NCBI GenBank assembly: GCA_963931445.1
Contig: OZ007016.1
Span: 1 to 64,000, forward strand
Direction: 5' to 3'
Source: CALXVA01 sp944393025
Lineage (GTDB): Bacteria; Bacillota; Clostridia; TANB77; CAG-508
Length of the DNA stretch: 64,000 nt
Positions 15,078-24,689 of the stretch are shown here, piece by piece; within the stretch, counting starts at the first letter, position 1; each line of letters starts with the position of its first letter. The notes below the pieces were generated by a model. That model was not told the origin of the DNA, did not search any database, and saw only the letters and a program-made list of their open reading frames with translations. The translations under genes were made by a program, and so were the position numbers.

Positions 15078-16073
15078 TTACCCTATATACTTTCTATGTG
15101 ATATCCTCACATTATTTTGATTAACCATTGCATAGTGCATTGTTGTTTCAATTTTAACATGTCCCAATAATTTTTGCACTTGTTCTATAGGCATACCCTT
15201 ATCAATTGCCATTGTGGCTAAAGTTCTTCTAAATTTATGAGGATATGCTTTATCTATATTAATATTTTTACCAATATTTCTAATTATTAATTCTATACCA
15301 GAAATTGACAATCTTTGATGTGGTTTATTTTTAGAAACAAATAATGCAGTTTCATTATCATTTCTATTTTCTAAATATTCTTGTAAATGTATTTTTGTTT
15401 TTGCATCAAAGTAAACCTCTCTTTGTTTATTTCCTTTTCCTAATACAACACAAGATCTTTCTTCAAAATTTATATCTGATATGTTTAAATTGACTAATTC
15501 TCCTACCCTCATTCCCGTTGTAAGTAATAATTCTATTAAAACTAAATTTCTAATGTCATTTTTACATAAATCCCTCATTTGTTCTATGTTTTCATCTGAA
15601 AAAGTATTCTTCATAACCTTTGCTGTTTTGACTCTATGTATTCTCCTTGCTGGACTTTTTACAATATAATTTTCATCTTCCAACCATGCAAAGAAACTAG
15701 AAAATATTCTTCTCATATTATCAATCGTTGTTAAACTGGATTTATTTTCTTCTTTATAGTCAGATAGATATTTTCTTAGGTCTTCTGTTGTTATAGTTTT
15801 AATCAACTTTTTAATACTCATTGTCATTTTTAAAATTATATTTCTATAGTATTCAATAGTTTTGATAGAACAACCTTCTATCTTTTTAGCTGATAGAAAT
15901 TTATCTATTAACTTACTATTTTCCATGTCTTCTTGTTTTCTCTCAACATCCTTTAGGGAAATATCATATCTGGAAAAACATTTAACTAAGGTTATCTTTA
16001 GATTTTCTGTTTGCTTTATCGTAAGTGTATCTTCTAAATCTTTAGTAATTTCAATAATTAAATTATTTTCCAT
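15078..16073 (-). CDS. Tyrosine recombinase of the hsdS-switching locus
   Basis: A 331-residue XerC/D-like recombinase with an N-terminal SAM-like domain (KFLSAKKIEGCSIKTIEYYR). The catalytic residues are Arg in TTGMRVGELVNL, HKFRR (HxxR), GHVKIETT (His) and the Tyr in MHYAMV. AGGAGG-like sequence precedes the ATG. It sits between an intact hsdS and a silent hsdS. This matches known invertase-equipped type I loci such as those of pneumococci and Bacteroidales, except that both hsdS genes here face the same way. It likely acts on the repeats at 14484-14502 and 16858-16883. Confidence 0.9.
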   Translation of the reverse strand: MENNLIIEITKDLEDTLTIKQTENLKITLVKCFSRYDISLKDVERKQEDMENSKLIDKFLSAKKIEGCSIKTIEYYRNIILKMTMSIKKLIKTITTEDLRKYLSDYKEENKSSLTTIDNMRRIFSSFFAWLEDENYIVKSPARRIHRVKTAKVMKNTFSDENIEQMRDLCKNDIRNLVLIELLLTTGMRVGELVNLNISDINFEERSCVVLGKGNKQREVYFDAKTKIHLQEYLENRNDNETALFVSKNKPHQRLSISGIELIIRNIGKNINIDKAYPHKFRRTLATMAIDKGMPIEQVQKLLGHVKIETTMHYAMVNQNNVRISHRKYIG

Positions 16074-16126
16074 ATAATAATTACACCTCCGTATAACTAT
16101 TATACAACATTAAGTAAACTAGTTCG

Positions 16127-16222
16127 CTAAATCACAATTTATCTGACTAAATTTCTATATCATCAACGTTTATTTGTCCATTCATTAAAAGTGGTAATAT
16201 GAATTCTTTTAATGATTTTAGT
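16127..16222. repeat. 96-bp direct repeat, copy 2 (hsdS 3' end)
   Basis: This is the partner of 13887-13982. It includes the hsdS stop and flanking 20 bp, ending ~50 bp before the recombinase ribosome site on the minus strand. Confidence 0.8.
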
Positions 16223-17415
16223 CTTTGATTTTCTTCTAAATTATTTATAAACGTTTCTATTAAAGCACTACATTTTTCTTCAAATTTATCAACAATTTTG
16301 ATAGAATATGCAACTTTAACCTTACCTAATTCTACAGGGCTTAAATTCTTTTGTGAAGTACCTGTAGAAACACTTTCACATTTGTTTTTTATATAATCAT
16401 TTCTAAATAAAGAATATAAATAACTTAAATTATTTTTTTGCTTTATTTTTAATAATCGTTGATTTAATAACACTTGATTTTCATATACTAAGCCCACTCT
16501 ACCTACATTTCCTGTTAATGACATTATTAGATCTTTTGGTTTTAGTATACATTCATACGGTAAATTAAATGGTAATTTTTCAATCGTATTATCTACATTT
16601 GAAACTATATTTCCATCTTGGACGTTTTTTATTGTATACAACTTATATCTTCCATCATTACAATATGTATCTGAAGTAAAAGCATACCCTGTTATAAAAT
16701 CACTTATTTCATTAATATTTACGACTTTCCAATTTTCAGGGATTTTGCTTTTTAGTTCTTCATTATAAGCTAATTTACCATCATTAGATTTATATGGTTT
16801 TCCTTCTTCGTTTGGAAATTCAAATTCAATAAACCATCTTTGATAAATTGTTTTCATTAATTCCTCTAAATTATTATTTATCTGATTATTAATTAATATT
16901 TTCTTTTCTATTTTATATAGCATATCTCCTATCTTCACTTGAGTATCATAGTCAGGAATTTGTATTTTTATGTAAGAGAAGATTTCTTCATTAAAACTAG
17001 CTCTTAAAGTCATTATTGTATTAGCATTAACTATTTTTCTGAAGTATTTACTCCTAAAATAAAATGCCATATATTTATCATATACTTTTTTATTATCGAT
17101 TGGTCTCAATCTCTTAGCAAATCCGCTAAATGTTGCATTTGGATAGTCTTTTAATGCAACACTGCTCATTGCCAATTCATCTGGAGTTTCACTTGTTCTT
17201 GTAATAAACACGTCACCCTTCTTTACTGAATATTTTATTCTATCCCTATCTGAAGTGTTCATTAGTTCTGTTAAATTTTCAGGCAAAAAAGTATTATTAA
17301 ATATATCTCTAAAAGAAACAAAAGGATATCCCCTACCTGCTTGACTCTTTGAAGAGCTTATTCCGGATGACATAACATACAATTCATTTAATTTATATTC
17401 TTTTAATTTACTCAT
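16147..17415 (-). CDS. hsdS: Type I R-M specificity subunit HsdS
   Basis: A 422-residue HsdS of usual length with two target-recognition domains. TRD1 is KLNELYVMSSGISSSKSQ... to ~residue 165. A central helix (KILINNQINNNLEELMKTIY) follows, then TRD2 (IPENWKVVNINEISDFITGY ... TGTSQKNLSPVELGKVKV) and a C-terminal helix. It determines the DNA sequence recognised by the HsdRMS complex. The start overlaps hsdM by 8 bp. The central repeat at 16858-16883 and the 3' repeat at 16127-16222 are shared with the silent copy, so the second TRD is exchangeable. Confidence 0.95.
   Translation of the reverse strand: MSKLKEYKLNELYVMSSGISSSKSQAGRGYPFVSFRDIFNNTFLPENLTELMNTSDRDRIKYSVKKGDVFITRTSETPDELAMSSVALKDYPNATFSGFAKRLRPIDNKKVYDKYMAFYFRSKYFRKIVNANTIMTLRASFNEEIFSYIKIQIPDYDTQVKIGDMLYKIEKKILINNQINNNLEELMKTIYQRWFIEFEFPNEEGKPYKSNDGKLAYNEELKSKIPENWKVVNINEISDFITGYAFTSDTYCNDGRYKLYTIKNVQDGNIVSNVDNTIEKLPFNLPYECILKPKDLIMSLTGNVGRVGLVYENQVLLNQRLLKIKQKNNLSYLYSLFRNDYIKNKCESVSTGTSQKNLSPVELGKVKVAYSIKIVDKFEEKCSALIETFINNLEENQRLKSLKEFILPLLMNGQINVDDIEI
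16858..16883. repeat. 26-bp central hsdS repeat (crossover site)
   Basis: TAATTCCTCTAAATTATTAT plus six further bases matches 14477-14502 in the silent gene in direct orientation, 2,381 bp away. It codes for the helix between the two recognition domains. Confidence 0.75.
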
Positions 17416-19069
17416 ATTTCAATTTCTCCAAATTATCTTTTATTTCTTGTTCTAATATTTTATTTTTTTCAAATAGTTCATTTAATTCCTTTTTATAATA
17501 ACTAATTTTATTTTCAAATTCCTCTTTGGTCATTTCTACATATTCTATTTTTATTTCAAAATATTGTCCTGCACTAAATGAATAATTTTTTTCTTTTATT
17601 TCATCAAATGAAACTAAAACACTAAAATCATCAATTGCTTCCTGATTAATAAAAGTATCTTCGATTTTCTTTATTTCATCATTTGACAATACTGTTTTCT
17701 GATTTTTTCCCTCTTTAACTTTACTTCCTAAATTAGAAGCATCTATCAATATTACTTTTTCTGATTTATTTACTTTATCAATAAATAAAACAGATACATT
17801 GGTTCCAGTATTTGCAAATATATTACTTGGCATAGAAATAACACCTTTTAGCCACTTGTTATCAATGAGTTTAGTTCTTATTGCTTTTTCTATTTTACTT
17901 TGAGCTGTTAAAAAACCTGTTGGAACAACAATTGCAGCTTTTCCATCATCTTTCAAACTATATAAAATGTGTTGAATAAAACATAAATATATAGCCATTT
18001 TTTTCTTATCTTTATTTGGAATTTTTGGTATTCCTGCAAAAAATCTATCTGTATCGCTCCATCTTCTTTCTATTGCGTCTCTAGTTGAAGAAAAGTCTGT
18101 CTTAAAAGGTGGATTAGCAGTTATATAATCAAATTGCTTTAGTCCACTATCTGGATTATATGGTAATTTATAATGTGATGGATTTAAAAGTGTATCTCCC
18201 TCAATTATATTATCCAAACTATTTGTTAATCCATTTAATATCATATTAATTCTTAAAAATCTTGAAGACTTATTTGAAATATCTTGTGTATAAACTTGAG
18301 CTTTATCTCCAAATTTTCCTTTTCCAAGTTCATTTGCTAAATGTAAGACAAGTGAACCTGAACCTGCAGCTGGATCATATACCTCGTATATTTTATCTTC
18401 TACTGGAGACATATTTACTAATATTTTAGCAATTGTGCTTGAAATGACTTGAGGTGTAAAATATTCGGCATAAACACCACTTGCAACATTGTAATCTTTT
18501 ATTAGATATTCAAATATTGCACTATAAAAATCAAAGTTATTTTTAAATGCTTCTCCAAATGAAAATTTATCTTGACTTATTATCCCAAAAATATTTTTTG
18601 CAAAATTATTTTTCTTTGAAGATTCGACATTTTCTGTTATTCTTGTAAATAATGGTTTTCTTCCTCCATCTGCAGTGTCAATACTAAATTCATCATTTTC
18701 TGGATAATTAGAAATCCTTTCCAATGCATCATCAAACAATTCATAAAATTTATCATTTGTACTTTTATTAATTAAGTATTCAATTGTATCTTCATATTTA
18801 AAAGCTACATCTTGAGGATATGTATTGTAAAAGACTATCAACTCTTGATGTTCATTTTTTAGTATTGTTTCTAATAACATTCCCGTTTTTTCTGAAAAAT
18901 CATTTAAATTAGCCATAAATTTATCATTTAGAAACTTATACAGAAATACTGATGTTATAACTACTTCTTCACTAGCTTGATTTGATAGTCCATTTGTTTG
19001 GCATAGACCTTTAAGCTCATCTATCATTTCTTTTATTTTATTTTCTAATTGTGTTACTATTTGTTCCAT
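17408..19069 (-). CDS. hsdM: Type I R-M methyltransferase subunit HsdM
   Basis: A 553-residue N6-adenine methyltransferase. The N-terminal helical HsdM_N domain contains EEVVITSVFLYKFLNDKFM. The SAM-binding motif DPAAGSGSLVLHL and catalytic NPPF (in YITANPPFKTDF) are present, and the C-terminus ends in a coiled coil (KKELNELFEKNKILEQEI) for HsdS contact. It modifies host sites and forms the core of the restriction complex. It starts 12 bp after hsdR and overlaps hsdS, one operon. Confidence 0.95.
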   Translation of the reverse strand: MEQIVTQLENKIKEMIDELKGLCQTNGLSNQASEEVVITSVFLYKFLNDKFMANLNDFSEKTGMLLETILKNEHQELIVFYNTYPQDVAFKYEDTIEYLINKSTNDKFYELFDDALERISNYPENDEFSIDTADGGRKPLFTRITENVESSKKNNFAKNIFGIISQDKFSFGEAFKNNFDFYSAIFEYLIKDYNVASGVYAEYFTPQVISSTIAKILVNMSPVEDKIYEVYDPAAGSGSLVLHLANELGKGKFGDKAQVYTQDISNKSSRFLRINMILNGLTNSLDNIIEGDTLLNPSHYKLPYNPDSGLKQFDYITANPPFKTDFSSTRDAIERRWSDTDRFFAGIPKIPNKDKKKMAIYLCFIQHILYSLKDDGKAAIVVPTGFLTAQSKIEKAIRTKLIDNKWLKGVISMPSNIFANTGTNVSVLFIDKVNKSEKVILIDASNLGSKVKEGKNQKTVLSNDEIKKIEDTFINQEAIDDFSVLVSFDEIKEKNYSFSAGQYFEIKIEYVEMTKEEFENKISYYKKELNELFEKNKILEQEIKDNLEKLKYE

Positions 19070-19081
19070 TTACTTACTCTC

Positions 19082-22000
19082 CTATTTATATAATTGAATA
19101 TTTTTATATAAATCATTTAACATTTGATCATATATGCTACTAATTTTTTCGAATAATCCTTCCTGAAATAATTTTATTGTTATCTTTTGCTTAACTGAAT
19201 CTACAAAATTCTTCTTACCTTGTACTAAAAAAATATCTGTATCATAAAAATTTGCAATTTCTTCATAGATAATTCTCAATACTCTTTTTATTATTGATTG
19301 GTCTATATCTTCATTTTCTGTTAAGTCTTGATATGTTTTAACAAAAGCAAAATTGCCACCATAGGTATTTGAAAGCTCATCATTTTTTTCATTTATCTCT
19401 TTAGCTTTTTCTAGTGCTTCCTTTAATTGTTCTGTTAGTTCATCCATATTGTCTAAGTCTGATATATTTAATTTATTAAATACTTCTTCCAATAGTTCAT
19501 TAAGCTTCCTAACTTGAATATCTTCTTTGTTTTTATTGTCTTTTATTACTCTCTGAATCTCTGTCGCTGTATCTACAAAATCTCTTATTCTTGGATCACT
19601 CTCAATATCTAGTTTTGATAAGTCTAATATTGTTATTTTTGTTTTTATAAAATTATATAATATCTCTACTACTTCTTCATTTGAAATCACATCCATCATA
19701 CCAACAGTATCGGAAGATAAATTTATAAAATCAATCCTTTCCTGAGTAGCCTTTCTTAGCGCTTTATATTTTTCTGACTCTTCTGCTGATATATATTTAT
19801 CCTTTACTCTAGAAATAATAAATTCAGTTTCACAATCTCTAATTCCATTTAGTAATCTTCTAATTTTTAACAAAGCTTCTCTATTTAAATTTGTTAATTT
19901 TTTTGAAAATCTTTCAAGATTATCTATATCTTCTATAATATCTTTTAAATCTTCTAAATATTTTTGATATTTTTTATTAATATCATCTATTCCAACAACA
20001 AGTCCAGATAAAGAGCCTTCATTTTCTCCGTTATCATTTATATCAGCTTCAAGTTCTTTTATATATGCTTCTATTGTATTATTATACTCTTGCTCTATAT
20101 CAACAAAATCAACTATATAACCATATCTATAAATTTTTCCATTTGGTGATTTATATGGTCTATTAACTCTTGATATTGTCTGTAAAAGATTCTGTGCATG
20201 GGATCCTCTCAATAAATACATTTTCTTTAATCTCTTTACATCATATCCTGTAGTAAGCATTAGATTAACAACTAATAAATCAGGGAAAGTATCATTTCTG
20301 AAGTTTAACTGATTTTCTTTATTAATTTTACTTTGTGTAGGATCAGCTGTATCTGTAATAACTAATCCTGTTTTTAATTCTGAATTTTTTTCAAACCATT
20401 TATGTACTTTTCTAGCCTGTTCATTTGTTCTGCAAACAATCATTCCACCTATTGTATTATCCGTATTTTGAAATCTAAAATTTTTAAAATCTCTCTCAAT
20501 AAATTTTCCTAAAGCTGATATATAAGCATCTGATTCATACACATCCTTATTTTCTAATTGGTTATCTTCAATATCAAGATTTTGTTTTATTTCTTTTTTA
20601 GCGACAGTATCTATATCTTCTTTTTTTATTCTTAGCGTATAACCATCTGCAATAGACTTATCATAAAAGTATTTATGTATATAATCTCCAAATTTCAAAT
20701 TTGAACGTTCTTTTTTTGAAAGTAATGGTGTTCCTGTTAAAGCAATATATATACCATTTGCATCACATATCATCAAATTTTTAAAAAACTCTCCATTTTT
20801 AGAATAACTTCTATGGGCTTCATCTACAAAAAATACTCTTTGGACATTTGCATTATAATCATTTTTTGCATTAGGCATTTCTCCCTCAAATTTTTGTATG
20901 TTTACAACACAATATTCTCCTATAGAATCATTTAAATTTTTTGTTGAAAGTGATTTATTTAACTCATTAGAAAATTCAGCTTTATTATTACAATTAATAA
21001 CACTAAATCCTCTACTTTCGAACTCCGAACTAGCTTGCCTTAATAAATCTATCCTATCAACTACAAAGAAAAATCTAGCAACAATGTTCTTCTTTGCATA
21101 GTAATCTCTTATAATTCTATTACTATATGCTGCTAATGCTGTTTTTCCACTTCCTTGAGTATGCCAAATAATTCCGCCTTTTCCTCCACTCTCAAGTCTA
21201 TCTATAATTTTCCTTGTTGCAAAGAATTGAGGATATCTCATAATTTGCTTTTGTGGAACTTTTTCATTTACATATAATATTCCATAATATAAAAAATATA
21301 ATATTCTTTCTTTATCAAATACTGATGTAATAAAACTATTACATGGTTTTGTATCTTTTAAATTTTCTTTAAATTCAACAGTATCACAAACTTTTTTATC
21401 ATAACCTAAATCTTTAGTTATATTCTTTATTTCTTCCTCACTAATTTCTTTATAATCATATTTCAAATTATATAATTCATCATCTTCTCTAAAAAAAGAA
21501 AAACTAGTATTATTTCCATTTGGTGTTGTATAAAATGAGCCAGCCCTAACTTCTTCTGCTTCATCTGAATCTTCATATTCCATATTATTTGAGAATGCAA
21601 CAATTTGAATAAGATTAAAATATTTTTTAAATGCCCCATTTTTTAATCTATCATTTATCATTCTTTTAAATTCTTTTTGAATACCACCTTCATTATTGGG
21701 TTTTTTAACTTCTAAAAATGCTAAAGGTATTCCATTTATTAAAACATTAATATCTGGTCTAAAAGATCCTACATCTGAATCTGGAGTAATACTAAATGGT
21801 AATTCATCAACTATCGCAAAATCATTATTTTCGATATTATCAAAATCTATAAGTCTCAATTTATCTTGAGGTTTTATTAATCTATAATAAAATTCTTTTC
21901 CTAAATCATTATTTCTTATTAAATTATTTATCTCATCTAATAACTGCTTTATCTCATCATAAGATATTTCCCTGTTATTAATCTTTTCGATTGCTGGCTT

Positions 22001-22138
22001 AAATCTATTAATAAAAATTTTGGTATTAAAGTCTATATCAAGTTTATCATCCTTTAATGATTGATAATTATATCCTATTTTTAAAAATTGGATTGTTGCT
22101 GGTATTTTAACCCTTGTATCTTCATTAAACTTTTGCAT
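19082..22138 (-). CDS. hsdR: Type I R-M restriction/translocase subunit HsdR
   Basis: A 1018-residue HsdR of family-typical length. The N-terminal PD-(D/E)xK nuclease appears as RPDINVLINGIPLAFLEVKK. The SF2 translocase core has Walker A HTQGSGKTALAAY, DEAH box FFVDEAHRSY, motif III ALTGTPLL and the motif VI region LLQTISRVNRPY. A helical C-terminal domain binds the MTase core. It cuts foreign unmethylated DNA after translocation. It is the first gene of the operon; the upstream 200 bp holds an interleaved inverted-repeat structure, then the IS1634-like element's flanking repeat. Confidence 0.95.
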   Translation of the reverse strand: MQKFNEDTRVKIPATIQFLKIGYNYQSLKDDKLDIDFNTKIFINRFKPAIEKINNREISYDEIKQLLDEINNLIRNNDLGKEFYYRLIKPQDKLRLIDFDNIENNDFAIVDELPFSITPDSDVGSFRPDINVLINGIPLAFLEVKKPNNEGGIQKEFKRMINDRLKNGAFKKYFNLIQIVAFSNNMEYEDSDEAEEVRAGSFYTTPNGNNTSFSFFREDDELYNLKYDYKEISEEEIKNITKDLGYDKKVCDTVEFKENLKDTKPCNSFITSVFDKERILYFLYYGILYVNEKVPQKQIMRYPQFFATRKIIDRLESGGKGGIIWHTQGSGKTALAAYSNRIIRDYYAKKNIVARFFFVVDRIDLLRQASSEFESRGFSVINCNNKAEFSNELNKSLSTKNLNDSIGEYCVVNIQKFEGEMPNAKNDYNANVQRVFFVDEAHRSYSKNGEFFKNLMICDANGIYIALTGTPLLSKKERSNLKFGDYIHKYFYDKSIADGYTLRIKKEDIDTVAKKEIKQNLDIEDNQLENKDVYESDAYISALGKFIERDFKNFRFQNTDNTIGGMIVCRTNEQARKVHKWFEKNSELKTGLVITDTADPTQSKINKENQLNFRNDTFPDLLVVNLMLTTGYDVKRLKKMYLLRGSHAQNLLQTISRVNRPYKSPNGKIYRYGYIVDFVDIEQEYNNTIEAYIKELEADINDNGENEGSLSGLVVGIDDINKKYQKYLEDLKDIIEDIDNLERFSKKLTNLNREALLKIRRLLNGIRDCETEFIISRVKDKYISAEESEKYKALRKATQERIDFINLSSDTVGMMDVISNEEVVEILYNFIKTKITILDLSKLDIESDPRIRDFVDTATEIQRVIKDNKNKEDIQVRKLNELLEEVFNKLNISDLDNMDELTEQLKEALEKAKEINEKNDELSNTYGGNFAFVKTYQDLTENEDIDQSIIKRVLRIIYEEIANFYDTDIFLVQGKKNFVDSVKQKITIKLFQEGLFEKISSIYDQMLNDLYKNIQLYK

Positions 22139-22204
22139 TATTTTACTCCCTTATTATTACATATTTTCTTTTCTAGCCTATGTTCTAACTAATATAACGT
22201 TAAT

Positions 22205-22260
22205 CCATCATCTGTATATCATATTTTTACATATTCAGGAAATGATGGGTTTGTAAAAAT
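22205..22260. other. Interleaved inverted repeats upstream of hsdR (pseudoknot-like)
   Basis: CCATCAT (22205-22211) pairs with ATGATGG (22242-22248), and ATTTTTAC (22223-22230) pairs with GTAAAAAT (22253-22260). The order a-b-a'-b' is that of an H-type pseudoknot. It lies 67-122 bp upstream of the hsdR start. Function is unknown; a leader RNA or a recombination site is possible. Confidence 0.4.
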
Positions 22261-22337
22261 ATATATTCTTTCCTACTTTTTCTTCATTTTACACAATCCT
22301 TTCTCAAATTAATACATTATAATACTACTTATTACAT

Positions 22338-22532
22338 TTTATATCACAAAATACTTTTTTTCTCAAGGAATGAGATAAGATATTTTATATTTTTCAAAAT
22401 TCATTTTATTTTTATGTAATACAAATCACATCAACTTCAGATTTCAAAAATTTTCTAACTTTTTCTAAACAAAAATTATTACATACAACTTTAAATCTAG
22501 TATTACTAAAAAGACTACTATCTACCATATAA
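22338..22532. repeat. 195-bp direct repeat left of the IS1634-like element
   Basis: The sequence equals 24495-24689 as read by eye. It contains the last ~120 bp of the gene ending at 24569 plus downstream DNA, so a truncated gene 3' end sits here. It is interpreted as a long target-site duplication. Confidence 0.85.
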
Positions 22533-24494
22533 CGGGAATTTGACAGTTAATTAAATAAAAAATTGATATAAGCATTGGAAATGCTTAATTTTTTTGTCAA
22601 ATTTTTCTTTTTCCTCTTGCGTACTTGTCGTACTTGTGATACAATATGAAAAAACGGAGGAAAAAGATGAGATTAAAAATTACTAAAACTAATTCTGATA
22701 CTAATTACTATGTAATTAAAGATATAAAAACACATTCTGGTAAACGTACTACAATGATTTATGAGAAACTTGGAAATGAACAAGATTTATTAAAAAAATC
22801 GAATGGTGAAGATATTTTAGAGTGGGTTAAAAAATATATTAAAGATTTAAATGAAAAAGAACAAGAACATAAAAATGATATTTTAATTAAAAAATCACCT
22901 TCTAAGATAATTTCAAAAGATGAACAATTTTGTTTTAATGTAGGTTATGTTTTTTTGCAAAATATTTATCATTCTTTAAGATTAAATAATATTTGTAGCG
23001 AGATTAGTGATAAATACAAATTTAATTATGATTTGGATAATATTTTATCTAGACTAGTATATAGTAGGATAATATATCCTTCTTCAAAATTGGCTACTTT
23101 TGAATTATCTAAAAAATATATTGAACAACCTAATTTTGAACTTCATGATATTTACCGTGCTTTAGAAGTAATTGCAAAAGAAACCGATTTTATTCAATCT
23201 GAATTGTATAAAAACAGTTTAAGAGTATCTAAGCGAAATACCAAGATTCTTTACTATGATTGTACTAATTACTTTTTTGAAATTGAACAAGAAAGTGGGT
23301 TAAGGCAATATGGTCCTTCTAAGGAACATAGACCTAATCCAATTACTCAAATGGGTCTTTTTATGGATGGAGATGGTATTCCTTTAGCTTTTAGTATTAC
23401 AGCTGGAAATACTAATGAACAAATTACTTTAACTCCATTAGAAGAAAAAATATTAGAAGATTTTAAATTATCTAAATTCATTGTTTGTACTGACGCTGGT
23501 CTTGCCTCAAACGCCAACAGAAAGTTTAATGATAAAGATGATAGAGCCTTTATCACGACTCAATCAATTAAGAAATTAAAAAAACATTTAATGGATTGGG
23601 CACTTGATCCTAATGGTTGGCATCTTTCTGGAGATAAAAAAGAGTACAATATTAAAGAGATAGAAAATGACGAAAAAAGTTTAGAGCTTTACAAAGATAG
23701 AACATTCTTTAAAGATCGTTGGATTAAAGAAAACGGATTAGAGCAAAAACTAATTGTAACTTACTCTTTAAAATATAGAAATTACCAGAGACAAATTCGT
23801 AATTCTCAAATCGAAAGAGCCAAAGTTGCAATAGCTAACAAAAGTTTCAAACTTGATAAATGCAATCAAAATGATTTTAAAAGATTCATAAAGAAAACTA
23901 ATATTACAAAAGATGGAGAAGTAGCTGAAAAGAAAGTATTATCATTAAATACTGACACAATCCAAAAAGAAGAAAAATTCGATGGCTTTTATGGTGTTTG
24001 TACTAATCTTGATGATGATCCTGAAGAAATTATCAAAGTAAATCAAAGAAGATGGGAAATTGAAGAAAGTTTTAGAATAATGAAAAGTGAATTTAAAGCC
24101 AGACCAGTATATTTAAGTAGAGATGACAGGATTACAGCACATTTTACTACTTGTTTCCTTTCATTAGTAATTCTTAGATTTTTAGAAAAAATGCTTGATG
24201 AAAAATATACAAGTTCAGAAATTATTGATACATTAAAAAATATGAGTATGCAAAAGAATTTTGATTGCAGTTATGAACCAATTTATACAAGAACTGATTT
24301 AACGGATGACTTACATGAAAAATTTGGTTTTAGAACTGATTATGAAATACTACAAGAAAGTAGATTAAAAAAAATCTTAACAAAAACAAAAAAATGATTT
24401 AAGTACGCATTTTTTAATTAATCTATTGAAGACTGAAAGCCTTTCATTTCAAAGGCTATCAGTCTTTTACTCTTTTTCAACTGTCAAATTTGAG
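22533..24494 (+). mobile_element. IS1634-family (IS4 superfamily) insertion sequence
   Basis: The element is ~1.96 kb with one transposase. Its ends are short inverted repeats: AATTTGACAGTT near 22538 and AACTGTCAAATT near 24480. It is flanked by 195-bp direct repeats. The type element IS1634 of Mycoplasma mycoides is known for unusually long, variable target duplications, so the long repeats support the family call. Confidence 0.85.
22667..24397 (+). CDS. IS1634-family DDE transposase
   Basis: A 576-residue DDE transposase. The catalytic core appears as YYDCTNYFFE (first Asp), KFIVCTDAGLAS (second Asp) and RWEIEESFRIMKSEF (Glu in the YREK-like motif). The ATG at 22667 follows CGGAGG by six bases; an upstream ATG at 22646 reads through that site and is rejected. 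A promoter (TTGCGT, 17 bp, TACAAT) lies just upstream inside the element. The gene is intact and ends in AAATGA, one of several places where TGA is used as stop. Confidence 0.9.
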   Translation: MRLKITKTNSDTNYYVIKDIKTHSGKRTTMIYEKLGNEQDLLKKSNGEDILEWVKKYIKDLNEKEQEHKNDILIKKSPSKIISKDEQFCFNVGYVFLQNIYHSLRLNNICSEISDKYKFNYDLDNILSRLVYSRIIYPSSKLATFELSKKYIEQPNFELHDIYRALEVIAKETDFIQSELYKNSLRVSKRNTKILYYDCTNYFFEIEQESGLRQYGPSKEHRPNPITQMGLFMDGDGIPLAFSITAGNTNEQITLTPLEEKILEDFKLSKFIVCTDAGLASNANRKFNDKDDRAFITTQSIKKLKKHLMDWALDPNGWHLSGDKKEYNIKEIENDEKSLELYKDRTFFKDRWIKENGLEQKLIVTYSLKYRNYQRQIRNSQIERAKVAIANKSFKLDKCNQNDFKRFIKKTNITKDGEVAEKKVLSLNTDTIQKEEKFDGFYGVCTNLDDDPEEIIKVNQRRWEIEESFRIMKSEFKARPVYLSRDDRITAHFTTCFLSLVILRFLEKMLDEKYTSSEIIDTLKNMSMQKNFDCSYEPIYTRTDLTDDLHEKFGFRTDYEILQESRLKKILTKTKK

Positions 24495-24689
24495 TTTATA
24501 TCACAAAATACTTTTTTTCTCAAGGAATGAGATAAGATATTTTATATTTTTCAAAATTCATTTTATTTTTATGTAATACAAATCACATCAACTTCAGATT
24601 TCAAAAATTTTCTAACTTTTTCTAAACAAAAATTATTACATACAACTTTAAATCTAGTATTACTAAAAAGACTACTATCTACCATATAA
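24495..24689. repeat. 195-bp direct repeat right of the IS1634-like element
   Basis: Partner of 22338-22532. It spans the 3' end of the gene that reads leftward to 24569, so the insertion left that 3' end complete on this side. Confidence 0.85.
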
